Source of the DNA: Leptospira sp.
GTDB taxonomy: Bacteria > Spirochaetota > Leptospiria > Leptospirales > Leptospiraceae
DNA length: 18,388 nt
Assembly: GCA_027531445.1 (NCBI GenBank)
Contig: JAPZRK010000109.1
Coordinates: forward strand, 1 to 18,388
Direction: 5' to 3'
A program made the position numbers and the translations under genes. Position 1 is the stretch's first letter; each line of letters opens with the position of its first letter. The notes below the pieces were generated by a model. The model had not been told where the DNA came from, searched no databases, and was given only the letters and a program-made list of their open reading frames with translations. Shown here one piece after another: positions 7,601 through 15,131 of this stretch.

Positions 7601-9775
7601 AAGTTCGTCGTTGGTTGACTTTAACTCAGCGTAAGCGATTTGAATTTCCTCATTTGTTGATTGCAATTCTTCTATGCTAGTTTCCAATTCTTCATTCGTG
7701 GATTGGAGCTCTTCATTTGTGCTTTGAACTTCTTCATTTAATGATTGTAATTCTTCATTTGAAGTTTCTAACTCCTCAATGTAAACTTGAAGATGGTCTT
7801 TTGTTGAGGCGAGTTCTTTCTCTAAGGTATTTATCTTTTCAATTAATTCTATTTCAGAGCCTTCAAGATGTGGAATTGTCTCTGATACTCGGTCAGGATA
7901 CAATTCAAAGATAATCATATAAAGGTCATTGTTTTTGTGAGTATAGAGTAGTGGTCTTGCTTTGATAACTACTATAAAATTTTTCTCGTTGGAAACAAAA
8001 TGAATGATTTCACTTCTTTGCGGTTGTTTTTCTCTGATGACTTTTGTGAGCGTAAATCGAAGTTCTAGCTGGAGCTCATGACGTATCATTTTTAAGATAT
8101 TTGCATTCATTACTCCTTCCGGTAGAGTGAGAAATAAATTTACATCGCCATTGATCATTTCAATATTATAATTGTCTGTAATGATTACATAAGGATAGTC
8201 AAATGTATTATAAAGTGTCTCTTTAACCATCTCACTGACAGTCAGGTCTTTTCGAACCACATCTTTGCTTGTAGCCGGAATCAGGACAGTAGAGTTGGCT
8301 CGAAAACCGGCAAATCTTAGAGTTTGGAGTGTGCCGCCTCGTTTTCGTTGGAAAATTTTATTCTTAGCATCAAGCGATACAAAAAGATCTGAAAAATTGC
8401 CAATGGTCTCTGATTTTCCCAAAAAGAGAATCCCGTTTGGATTCAGAGCGTAATGAAAAAGTGGTATGATTTGCTGTTGTAAATTTTGGCTGAAGTAGAT
8501 AAGCAAATTTCGACATATGACCATATCTAATTTTAAAAAGGGTGGATTCCTTGTTAGATCATGTTTGGTAAATAAAACCATTGACCTTAATGATTTTGCA
8601 ATTTCAAAAGAATCTGCCTTTTGGACAAAGTAAGATGTATCTGAAATTGATTTGAACAAAAAGGAAGACGTATTGGGATAGATTGCCTTTCTTGCAAATT
8701 GAATCGCCTTTTCGTCTATATCTGTTGCGAAAATCTGAATATTATAATGGCTGATTCTATCTTTTAGAAGGTTCGCAATGATACTTGCGATGCTGTAGGC
8801 TTCTTCACCCGTTGAACAGCCAGGTGTCCAAATTCTTATGGAATCACCTTTTGATTTGCCCGCAATAATTGATTCTAAATACTCTTCAATACTTAAAAAA
8901 GCATCCTCATCTCTATAAAAAGATGTGACTCCGATCAATATCGTTTCAAATAATAAATCATACTCTTCGATATGCTCATCAAGATAGAGCTTATACTCAT
9001 CCATATTTGCAAGCTTTAACATTTCGATACGTTTTTCAACTCGACGAATGATAGTAGTTTGTTTGTAGTTCGAAAAGTCCGTACCTTTTAAACTAGATAA
9101 AGATTGAAGTATTTGATATAATGCCGATGCTTCCCACTCCATCAGTTCTGCTTTTTCTCTCTTGATCAGTGGATTATTTATATAGGAGAGAATCTGTTCG
9201 CCCATTTTATCTGGAAATAGGATGAGGTCAACATTTCCTGTTTCAATCGCCGAAATGGGCATTCCATCAAATTTTGAGGATTTCGGATCTTGAGCGATTG
9301 TTAGTCCACCTTCAGCTTTAATTTCTGTTATCCCAAAAGAGCCGTCGCTTCCTGTGCCAGAAAGGATCACCCCAATCGCCCTTTCTCTATACTTTTGAGC
9401 AAGGGATTGGAAGAGAATATCGATCGATGGTTTTGGACCTGAACTCTTTTTAGGCTTACGAAGAACGAATTTATTATTTGAAAGTATGATTTCTGTATCG
9501 GGGGGAGTGATATAAACAAATCCTGGGAGCACCTCACCGTTGTTTTCGGCTTCGATAACAGGTAGGACTGACGATTTGCTGAGTAGCTGGACAAGCATAC
9601 TTTTGTAAGTTGGACTTACATGTTGAGCGATGATGAGTGCATGTGCCTTCATTTCCGAGTTTAAATTTGAAAGAAAACTCTGTAAGGCTTCGAGTCCACC
9701 GGCAGAAGCACCGATACCTATAATTCGGAAATCTTGACCGGAATTGTTCGATTCTTTCATATTGGAAATGACCAT
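4613..9775 (-). CDS. CheB-CheR-multi-PAS hybrid sensor histidine kinase
   Basis: This 1720-residue soluble signalling protein has no membrane segment. Domains in order: CheB methylesterase at about 15-195, with the family's catalytic triad at Ser24 (GASAGG), His52 (AQHVSP) and Asp144 (TGSDG); CheR methyltransferase at about 215-480, with the SAM loop TPGCSTGEEAYS at 317-328 and CRNLLIYF at 421-428; a PAS-like domain at about 515-625; a coiled coil at about 640-735 built on repeated STNEELQ; then PAS domains near 740-850, 860-978, 985-1098, 1108-1223, 1235-1352 and 1362-1480. The histidine kinase core follows: SHNLRAPL with phospho-acceptor His1511, N box near 1622-1626, DNGLG at 1656-1660 and GLGLYL at 1685-1690. 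CheB and CheR normally demethylate and methylate chemoreceptors, so the fusion could tune a receptor and signal by phosphotransfer. No receiver domain is present and no response regulator is adjacent. The gene is divergent from the operon ending in a chemoreceptor. ATG 9775 has AGGG about 10 bases upstream; ATG 9760 is an alternative start. Confidence 0.95.
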   Translation of the reverse strand: MVISNMKESNNSGQDFRIIGIGASAGGLEALQSFLSNLNSEMKAHALIIAQHVSPTYKSMLVQLLSKSSVLPVIEAENNGEVLPGFVYITPPDTEIILSNNKFVLRKPKKSSGPKPSIDILFQSLAQKYRERAIGVILSGTGSDGSFGITEIKAEGGLTIAQDPKSSKFDGMPISAIETGNVDLILFPDKMGEQILSYINNPLIKREKAELMEWEASALYQILQSLSSLKGTDFSNYKQTTIIRRVEKRIEMLKLANMDEYKLYLDEHIEEYDLLFETILIGVTSFYRDEDAFLSIEEYLESIIAGKSKGDSIRIWTPGCSTGEEAYSIASIIANLLKDRISHYNIQIFATDIDEKAIQFARKAIYPNTSSFLFKSISDTSYFVQKADSFEIAKSLRSMVLFTKHDLTRNPPFLKLDMVICRNLLIYFSQNLQQQIIPLFHYALNPNGILFLGKSETIGNFSDLFVSLDAKNKIFQRKRGGTLQTLRFAGFRANSTVLIPATSKDVVRKDLTVSEMVKETLYNTFDYPYVIITDNYNIEMINGDVNLFLTLPEGVMNANILKMIRHELQLELRFTLTKVIREKQPQRSEIIHFVSNEKNFIVVIKARPLLYTHKNNDLYMIIFELYPDRVSETIPHLEGSEIELIEKINTLEKELASTKDHLQVYIEELETSNEELQSLNEEVQSTNEELQSTNEELETSIEELQSTNEEIQIAYAELKSTNDELTKKDNLLKLKESSQAALLNNSLQSFILTDNHYKILAFNDKAKSTFLIFFKKHIRIGDDLLELLSGSHFPNLSEDLIKLEKGEIISGETIIRNLELQEIFLAYNFSPVLDLSKNLSVISISFLDVSFTKVTENNLRKAENLLKSIFQAVETGICITDKNGIFVSVNQAYCNIYGYTKEELIGNSFTIVVLPEARAQVQRMHDQFISGVEEMPQEWFVQRKNGSITEIYANSKLVIDEDGTRYKVTSVRDISEKKKFQRLLLETQVTAHVGGWEYDLITNSLSLTAEAYHLLDLPINSKQDFNSIASLFGETEREKLLFHLEQAVKQRTPFDILLEFFDKLNRKFYLKATGTPQDHPSQSKKIFGSFQDITERINYELQIQKTNELLEQTNAIARVGGWEVILETKTINWTKVTKEIHEVSLDYLPNFETAFLFYKEGHNRDRIHELFDNLVLNGQDFDDEFEIVTHQNKTKWVRVTGRASIENGKTVRLFGAFQDIHESKLTSETIRIAKERYDFLARASNDAIWDWDIKNDTLFLGEGFRAIFGYETTEEYSSIQKLMENIYPEDVSRVRAAFSRMIDSEKETQLTLEFRFKKSNNTYATVLSKSYAIRDKFHKTERIIGSFQDFTKAKQEEHHLKLLESVITNASDSVIITEAEPFSLPGPRIVYVNQAFTKMTGYSAEDAIGRSPRFMQGPKTDMDEMRKLRQAMEKWEPYEVQVINYKKNGEEFWNHFSIFPLANENGWYTHWIAIEKDITKKKLEEDEREKLIAELTQNNIDLKQFTYITSHNLRAPLSNLTAALNVIDDLPVTDPMLTELLKGIRLSTNNLNQTINDLIKILIIKDSPAIEQTQLSFKSVFTTVTDQLSNIIQSSQAEISTSFEEAEYVTFNRSYLESIFLNLLTNSIRYASPKRSPQIKIRSSLGNNFVKITFEDNGLGIDMLRNKDKIFGLYQRFHDMPDSKGLGLYLVKSQIHSLGGSITVESEVDKGTKFTILFKK

Positions 9776-9929
9776 TGTCTTTGACCCTAAATTTGAAATC
9801 GCTAGATGGCAAATGCATATTTACATTTGGTTTTCTTGAAACTGGGTGATATTCATCAATTCTGAAAAAGGTAAGTGTGTGGACCCGGTTTCTTATTTTT
9901 GTTTGAAATTATTCTAAAATTTATTCTTT

Positions 9930-9959
9930 TTGTGTAAAAAAGTAGCAAATTGCTGTATT
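9930..9959 (+). promoter_or_regulatory. Possible promoter for the redox operon
   Basis: TTGTGT (9930-9935) and TGTATT (9954-9959) are separated by 18 bp and could be -35 and -10 boxes. The inverted repeat AGCAA-A-TTGCT (9944-9954) would lie between them, where a repressor could block polymerase. The boxes are weak matches and other AT-rich choices exist. Confidence 0.25.
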
Positions 9960-9974
9960 TCTCTAAAACTTTTC

Positions 9975-9990
9975 GTCAGAAGATTCTGAC
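9975..9990. promoter_or_regulatory. Inverted repeat GTCAGAA-GA-TTCTGAC directly before the peroxidase start codon
   Basis: Two perfect 7-bp arms separated by GA end exactly at the base before the ATG at 9991. The only Shine-Dalgarno-like stretch, AGAAG (9978-9982), lies inside the repeat. In RNA a 6-bp stem with a 4-base loop could cover the ribosome site; in DNA it could be an operator. Which of these, if either, is not shown by sequence alone. Confidence 0.45.
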
Positions 9991-11040
9991 ATGAAAGCAA
10001 TTTCACAAATACTACCTACGATCGTTTTCCTTTCTCTTTCCTTGACTCCTTTTTGTAAGGAAAAAACGATACCACACCCAAAAGCCAAAGAATACCTAAG
10101 GCCGATGGCAGTTCCGACTCCAACTGACAATCCGATGACTCAAGAAAAAATTGAGCTTGGATCGATGTTGTTTTTTGATCCGCGAATGAGTGGTTCGAAT
10201 TGGATCAGTTGTGCCACTTGCCATAACCCTGCTCTCGGTTGGGGAGATGGACTAAATCTTGGTCTCGGTCATGGCATGAAACCGTTAGGTAGAAATACGC
10301 CTACGATCTTAAATACAGCATACCAAGAGTCTCAGTTTTGGGACGGAAGGGTTGCAACGTTGGAACAACAAGCTTTGGCACCTGTCGAATCCTCAAACGA
10401 AATGAACCAGGATGCAACAAGTATGATTGCTGAATTGGAAGAACTCAAAATGTATCGCACATTATTTGATAAAGCATTCCCTAATGAAGGACTCACAAAA
10501 TCGAATGTAGCGAAGGCATTAGCGGCTTTCGAAAGAACGATTGTTTCAGGAGAAGCACCTTTTGATCGTTTTCTCAAAGGAGATGTAACTGCGATCAGCG
10601 ATAGTGCAAAAAGGGGATTTGATTTGTTCGAAAACAAAGCACAGTGTAGCAAGTGTCATATGGGATTTAACTTCTCGGACAATGGTTTTCATAACATTGG
10701 TGTAAAGGATCCATCGGGAGTAGTTGATGAAGGAAGGTGGGCCGCAGTTTCAAAAGATTTTCCAAAAGGATTCAAACTTAAAGTTTTGGTTGGTGCTTTT
10801 AAAACACCTACACTACGAGATGTTGAACTCACAGCTCCATATTTACACAATGGTATGTATAAAACATTAGAAGAGGTTGTTGAACATTACAACAGAGGTG
10901 GTGATGATCTCGAAAACATTGATCCAAATATGAAAAAATTGAATTTGGATGAAACAGAAAAGAAAGACGTCGTAGCCTTCTTAAAAAGTCTAACCGGAGA
11001 ACAACAGAAAATTACTGTCCCTCTCTTACCACATAACTAG
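9991..11040 (+). CDS. Di-haem cytochrome c peroxidase / MauG-family protein
   Basis: This 349-residue exported protein has two c-type haem motifs, CATCH (Cys74-His78) and CSKCH (Cys219-His223). Family landmarks are GRNTPTILN followed by FWDGR (about 100-120), and KTPTLRDVELTAPYLHNGMY (about 271-290) followed by TLEEVVEHY. Met289 in HNGM is in the position of an axial haem ligand. Such proteins reduce hydrogen peroxide with electrons from small cytochromes or copper proteins, or, in the MauG branch, oxidise protein side chains; the sequence does not decide between these. The N-terminus is hydrophobic and ends in LTPFC (Cys22), so it may be a lipoprotein or simply periplasmic. It is the first gene of the operon; the next gene encodes a cupredoxin and the third a cytochrome c, both plausible electron partners. 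Confidence 0.93.
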   Translation: MKAISQILPTIVFLSLSLTPFCKEKTIPHPKAKEYLRPMAVPTPTDNPMTQEKIELGSMLFFDPRMSGSNWISCATCHNPALGWGDGLNLGLGHGMKPLGRNTPTILNTAYQESQFWDGRVATLEQQALAPVESSNEMNQDATSMIAELEELKMYRTLFDKAFPNEGLTKSNVAKALAAFERTIVSGEAPFDRFLKGDVTAISDSAKRGFDLFENKAQCSKCHMGFNFSDNGFHNIGVKDPSGVVDEGRWAAVSKDFPKGFKLKVLVGAFKTPTLRDVELTAPYLHNGMYKTLEEVVEHYNRGGDDLENIDPNMKKLNLDETEKKDVVAFLKSLTGEQQKITVPLLPHN

Positions 11041-11066
11041 TATAAATTTAAATAAAGGATAATATT

Positions 11067-11396
11067 ATGAATAAATTAACTAAAAAAACTGGAATCATCG
11101 CTTTTGTTCTTATTCTATTGGGTACGGCAGTTTACGCTGCTAAAGTGCATACAGTTGCACAACAAGATCGAAAATTCTCTGTCGCGCAGATAGAGATAGC
11201 TGTCGGTGATACAGTGGATTTCCCAAATCAGGATGAATTTTTCCACAATGTTTATTCGCTTTCACCTACAAAAATATTTGATCTTGGATCATACACAAAG
11301 GGTTCTTCCAAAAAAGTGGTTTTTGATAAAGCTGGTGAAGTAGAAGTACGCTGTGCAATTCATCCCGAAATGAAAATGAAGATTATCGTAAAATGA
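11067..11396 (+). CDS. Periplasmic cupredoxin (plastocyanin/azurin-like type-1 copper protein)
   Basis: This 109-residue protein has a signal peptide (hydrophobic stretch 8-20, cleavage likely after VYA at about residue 24) and one cupredoxin domain. The type-1 copper ligands are readable: His60 in FFHNVYS, and Cys96, His99 and Met102 in CAIHPEM. The C-x2-H-x2-M spacing matches short-loop cupredoxins of the plastocyanin/amicyanin type. The protein would carry single electrons in the periplasm, probably to or from the di-haem peroxidase encoded 26 bp upstream. A clear Shine-Dalgarno, AAAGGA (11054-11059), sits 7 bases before the ATG. The stop overlaps the next gene's start as ATGA (11393-11396), so the two are translationally coupled. 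Confidence 0.92.
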   Translation: MNKLTKKTGIIAFVLILLGTAVYAAKVHTVAQQDRKFSVAQIEIAVGDTVDFPNQDEFFHNVYSLSPTKIFDLGSYTKGSSKKVVFDKAGEVEVRCAIHPEMKMKIIVK

Positions 11397-11782
11397 ATGT
11401 TAATTTGAGAATTTCTAAAAAAATAGTTCCAGCTTTGTTTGTATTCTTTGCACTGATTTTCGTTGGGTGCGGACCATCGAAGGAGGAGCTCGCAATCCAA
11501 GCAGGTAAAGAGACTTATATGACCTACTGTGCTTTGTGTCACGGACATGAAGGTGATGGACAAGGTAAACTCGCTATTGGGAAAATGCCAGCGCCAGCAA
11601 ATCTAACTCTTTCTGCTATTCCTGATAGCTCCAAAAGGGAAATCATTCTGAAAGGTGGAGAGGCCGTTGGGAGATCGCCTTACATGCCACCTTGGGGTCA
11701 AGAGTTCAACGAAAAACAAGTCGACGATTTATTGGCATACTTAGGAAGCATCAATAAGATTAAGTCAAAACACTCACCATGA
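11393..11782 (+). CDS. Mono-haem cytochrome c lipoprotein
   Basis: This 129-residue protein has a lipoprotein signal peptide ending in LIFVGC (Cys26), then a single class-I cytochrome c domain. The haem motif is CALCH (Cys46-His50), followed by GHEGDGQGK. Met98 in SPYMPPWG is the probable second axial ligand, and the C-terminal helix (VDDLLAYL) is typical of the family. It would be a membrane-anchored electron carrier in the periplasm. It starts by ATGA overlap with the cupredoxin gene and ends by ATGA overlap with the chemoreceptor gene, so the gene products are likely made in fixed proportion. Its own Shine-Dalgarno is weak, which fits translational coupling. Confidence 0.92.
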   Translation: MNVNLRISKKIVPALFVFFALIFVGCGPSKEELAIQAGKETYMTYCALCHGHEGDGQGKLAIGKMPAPANLTLSAIPDSSKREIILKGGEAVGRSPYMPPWGQEFNEKQVDDLLAYLGSINKIKSKHSP

Positions 11783-13515
11783 CCATCGAAAAAACAAAAA
11801 AGAGTTTTTTTGGAAATCTATCGCTGAGAACCAAAATGGTTCTCGGCTTTGGATTCCTTACTTTTTTCTTCTTACTTGTTACCCTTTCAACATTTACTCT
11901 TAGTTTTGTGGCAGGAAATGCATTGCGTTTTGTCACGAATGAGCAAGTTGAAAAAATAGCTACCATCGAAAAGATGAGTTCGGTGATACAAGAAACCAAG
12001 GTATTTTTAACGACAAGCTTATTGACCGTTGATCAGTATCTCATATTACAAAATCACGATAAAATCCAAACAAACATTCGTCTTTTAAATTCCATCTCAA
12101 ATCAGCTACAATCCTATAATCTCGATTCAGAAGAAGCTAAGCTATTATCTAGTATCCAACAAAGGGAAAAGGAGTGGGGTGAGCTCGTTCAATCTTTTTT
12201 AGACATCCACGGAAAAAAAGAATCTGAGACAGCCAATATATTATACGTTCGTGGAATTGAGCCAGGTTCGATAGATTTTTTAAGTGCCATCCACAAACTT
12301 TATGAGTTTGAAAAGGCTAGAACCGACAATTCAACTGCTTCCGTACTTTATTACCTAGACATCGTAAAGATCGTCGTATTTTTGATAGGTGTTCTTTTTC
12401 TGAGTCTCGGATTTTTTTTATCGCGATGGGTTATCAATTCTGTCACAGGCCCTGTTCGGATTATTTTAAAGTTAGTTGATAACATTCGTCAAGGTAATTT
12501 GGCCTTTGTGTTAAATTATGAAAGCGGTGACGAAATGGGGGAGATGGTTGGTGTCATTGATGAGATGCGAACCCATTTGCAAAAAAGTATCAACATGATA
12601 CGAGAATCTGTAGATAGTTTGAGTCTCATTTCGAAGGAGTTTGAAGTAGAAGCTGATACCTTCAAACAATCGAGTTTAGACGTATCTCAGTCTTCCAAAT
12701 TCAGCGCTGATGCCATTCAAGATTTGAATACCTCCATGACACATGTTGAATCTATGTTAATAGACATTACAGGCGAAATAAAAGTTTCCAATACATCTAT
12801 CAAAGATTTGAATGAAACAAATGAAATTGTATTTGATTCAATATTAGATTTTTCCAAAAAAGCACAGCACACATCGGAAGGTGCAGAAACGGTTGCTAAC
12901 AATCTAAAGACGGCAGAAGAAGCAATGATAGACATTCGCAAAAATTCAGATAAAATCCAAGATGTGATTTCAATTATTACTGAGATCTCAGACCAAACCA
13001 ACTTACTGAGTTTGAATGCTTCCATTGAAGCCGCAAGGGCAGGCGAGCATGGTCGGGGATTTGCTGTAGTTGCGGAAGAAATCTCCAAACTTGCTGATAA
13101 AACATTGAACTCAGTAAAGGAAGTGAGTAAACAAATCAAAGAATCTAGAGTCAACATTGACCATGGAACTAAAGTATTCCATACAGTTGGTGAATATTTT
13201 GGAAAGGTTTACGAAGATGTTTCTTCTATCTTAAACACTAGCAATTCTTTATCTCAAATCGTTCAAAAGCAAAAAGAAGCATTTCTTTCCATTCAAAGGA
13301 ATCTTGAGCAGATCCAATCACTTTCTAATCGTATTGAAGAGAGAATGAAAGTCCAAAAGGTAAATTCCGAGAGAGCATACTCACAAGTGACTGAGCTTTC
13401 CGAGAATTCCCAAGCTATTTCTGTTGGTGGGTATCTTTTGACAGTCAATTCGGAAAAGCTTTTGGACATCTCCAAGCGAATTGAAGATTCATTGAAACGT
13501 TATAAAACAAAATAG
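11779..13515 (+). CDS. Methyl-accepting chemotaxis protein, last gene of the redox operon
   Basis: This 578-residue transmembrane chemoreceptor has TM1 at about 19-43, a periplasmic helical region of about 150 residues (44-192, length typical of a four-helix-bundle sensor), TM2 at about 194-215, a HAMP domain at about 216-270 and a long cytoplasmic signalling hairpin. The hairpin tip is clear: EISDQTNLLSLNASIEAARA followed by GEHGRGFAVVAEEISKLAD (about 402-440), the site that contacts CheA and CheW. There is no C-terminal CheR-tethering pentapeptide. The whole protein contains no cysteine, so it cannot bind c-type haem or use a thiol switch. If it reports redox state it must do so through a bound ligand or by contact with the operon's cytochrome or copper protein. 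The start overlaps the cytochrome gene's stop (ATGA, 11779-11782) and has no good Shine-Dalgarno of its own, supporting coupled translation. Confidence 0.95.
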   Translation: MTIEKTKKSFFGNLSLRTKMVLGFGFLTFFFLLVTLSTFTLSFVAGNALRFVTNEQVEKIATIEKMSSVIQETKVFLTTSLLTVDQYLILQNHDKIQTNIRLLNSISNQLQSYNLDSEEAKLLSSIQQREKEWGELVQSFLDIHGKKESETANILYVRGIEPGSIDFLSAIHKLYEFEKARTDNSTASVLYYLDIVKIVVFLIGVLFLSLGFFLSRWVINSVTGPVRIILKLVDNIRQGNLAFVLNYESGDEMGEMVGVIDEMRTHLQKSINMIRESVDSLSLISKEFEVEADTFKQSSLDVSQSSKFSADAIQDLNTSMTHVESMLIDITGEIKVSNTSIKDLNETNEIVFDSILDFSKKAQHTSEGAETVANNLKTAEEAMIDIRKNSDKIQDVISIITEISDQTNLLSLNASIEAARAGEHGRGFAVVAEEISKLADKTLNSVKEVSKQIKESRVNIDHGTKVFHTVGEYFGKVYEDVSSILNTSNSLSQIVQKQKEAFLSIQRNLEQIQSLSNRIEERMKVQKVNSERAYSQVTELSENSQAISVGGYLLTVNSEKLLDISKRIEDSLKRYKTK

Positions 13516-13543
13516 TAATATTTGCCGTATCTGAGTTGACAGC

Positions 13544-13561
13544 CTTAGGTAAAGTCCTAAG
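13544..13561 (+). terminator. Weak hairpin after the redox operon
   Basis: CTTAGG-TAAAGT-CCTAAG forms a 6-bp stem with a 6-base loop, 28 bp after the chemoreceptor stop. It lacks a run of Ts (CTTTCG follows), so it is a poor intrinsic terminator. It may instead be a leader structure of the following lipoprotein gene. Confidence 0.3.
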
Positions 13562-13581
13562 CTTTCGTGGTGGGCTATCGC

Positions 13582-15078
13582 ATGCTTCAGATTGGTTCGT
13601 TCCAGTATAAGATCATATGTTTTATTCTCCAGCTTTGTCTTGTGCTCTTGTTTGGAATCTCATGTCAAATCCCAAGCCTTACAAAGTCGCCCTTGGAATT
13701 ATTGTCCGCTTTACGATTCATACAGAATCCTAGGTCTGCCACAAATTCTACAACTTGCACTGAAAATTGTGAGTCTTCAACTCAAGGTAGTAGTTCAAAT
13801 CTGATCAGTTATGCGGGATCACCTTACAACTTGACTACGGGTTCGACAGCGGTAAACGATACCCCATCCACGACGGGCTCTCCGAATTATTTTACCGTCT
13901 CTCCAAGTTTGCCTTTTGGATTGAGATTGAATCCATCAACGGGAGCGATTACCGGGAAAATTTCGGAAGCAATCACCAATGTCGATTATGTCATTACGGC
14001 TCAATCTTCAAATGGTTCAGCTACGACGACTATACGAATCAGTTCAACGATCCCCGCGCCATGTCCTGATGTGACAATTACAAGTGGAACTGGAACTGCC
14101 ATAGATCCATATCTCATTTGTAATCCAGACCAATTGCAATCCATGTCTATTCATCATATAACAAATCCAGGAGCTTACTATCGGCTGACACAAGACATTG
14201 ATCTTTCATCGATAGCAAATTTTATACCAATCAGCAATATAACAAATCAGTTTACGGGTAAGTTTGATGGGCAAGATTATACAATCCATAATTTAACGAT
14301 TGATGACACGGCAACCTCCCAGAGAGGTTTGTTTGGTTATGTGATAGGTGGAGCATTAACGGAGATTAAAAATTTACGACTCAGCAATGCAAATGTTCGC
14401 GGAAACGCCCAATCAGGTTCTGTATTTGGATTGATCAATGCGATTGCTAGAAATGTTCATTCAATCAACGCGGTTGTTGTCGGTTTTGCAGATGGTACAG
14501 GTGGGATCGCTGGTCGATTATCCTCAACTGGTTCCATTTTTGATTCTTCGTTTTCGGGCACAGTCACGGGTACAGGACTTTACACTGGAGGCATCATTGG
14601 AGATTCCTTTGGAGGAGATCAAATATTTAGGTGTAAGGCGAGTGGTATGATATCTGGTAGTGATGGAGTTGGTGGGATCATAGGCCGAGCCGCGGATACT
14701 CCCGTACAAGATTCGTATTGGATAGGAACTGTTTCCGGAAATAATGAAGTGGGGGGACTGATTGGGAAAGGCCAGCTAAGTGATGGTGTACCAATTTACT
14801 CCTATTCTGTAGGGCCCGTCACAGGTGCCTCTGCTCGGGGAGGTGCTTCTGGGAGCCTCACCGGGGTTGCCGTTGAAAGTTATTATAATAAGGATGTTGC
14901 AACACTCACGGATAACGACACTCGTGGAACTCCCAAAACGACTTCACAGTTAAAATGTCCGATTATTCAAAATGATGCCTGTGCAGGAGGATCAATCTAT
15001 AGTGCCTGGAGTTCCACTTATTGGGATTTTGGAACTTCCTTAGATTACCCAAAACTGCAATGGGAAAATTCTTTTTAA
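13582..15078 (+). CDS. Putative-Ig / GLUG-repeat surface lipoprotein
   Basis: From ATG 13582 the protein has 498 residues. The hydrophobic N-terminus ends in VLLFGISC (Cys28), a lipoprotein signal. Residues about 75-155 resemble a putative Ig-like (He_PIG) domain: ISYAGSPYNLTTGS, then PSLPFGLRLNPSTGAITGK. Residues about 165-245 lead into GLUG-type repeats, with FTGKFDGQDYTIHNLTI, RGLFGYV, GGIAGRL, TGGIIGD, GGIIGRA and GGLIGKG. GLUG repeats form beta-helical stalks in secreted or surface proteins. The C-terminus has the usual ending, WDFGTSLDYPKLQW. A surface or adhesive role is an inference from the family. A GTG at 13567 is in frame, but ATG 13582 is preferred because GGTGGG (13569-13574) lies 7 bases upstream and the signal peptide is then of normal shape. 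Confidence 0.85.
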   Translation: MLQIGSFQYKIICFILQLCLVLLFGISCQIPSLTKSPLELLSALRFIQNPRSATNSTTCTENCESSTQGSSSNLISYAGSPYNLTTGSTAVNDTPSTTGSPNYFTVSPSLPFGLRLNPSTGAITGKISEAITNVDYVITAQSSNGSATTTIRISSTIPAPCPDVTITSGTGTAIDPYLICNPDQLQSMSIHHITNPGAYYRLTQDIDLSSIANFIPISNITNQFTGKFDGQDYTIHNLTIDDTATSQRGLFGYVIGGALTEIKNLRLSNANVRGNAQSGSVFGLINAIARNVHSINAVVVGFADGTGGIAGRLSSTGSIFDSSFSGTVTGTGLYTGGIIGDSFGGDQIFRCKASGMISGSDGVGGIIGRAADTPVQDSYWIGTVSGNNEVGGLIGKGQLSDGVPIYSYSVGPVTGASARGGASGSLTGVAVESYYNKDVATLTDNDTRGTPKTTSQLKCPIIQNDACAGGSIYSAWSSTYWDFGTSLDYPKLQWENSF

Positions 15079-15131
15079 AATTATGCTACCTACCTGATAT
15101 GGTTATCTAATATTTTTCGTCTCTCATTTAT

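Larger units (their letters stand above)
9776..9990. promoter_or_regulatory. Shared divergent control region between kinase and redox operon
   Basis: These 215 bp separate two divergent transcripts and hold no gene. They contain three inverted repeats: CAAATG-N8-CATTTG (9810-9829) nearest the kinase gene, AGCAA-A-TTGCT (9944-9954), and GTCAGAA-GA-TTCTGAC (9975-9990) abutting the redox operon. Arrangement between divergent genes suggests joint regulation, but no known operator consensus was matched. Confidence 0.5.

Noticed and set aside
13567..13581. GTG start adding five residues to the GLUG lipoprotein.
   Set aside because: GGTGGG at 13569-13574 fits the ATG at 13582 with normal spacing and would lie inside the longer version.
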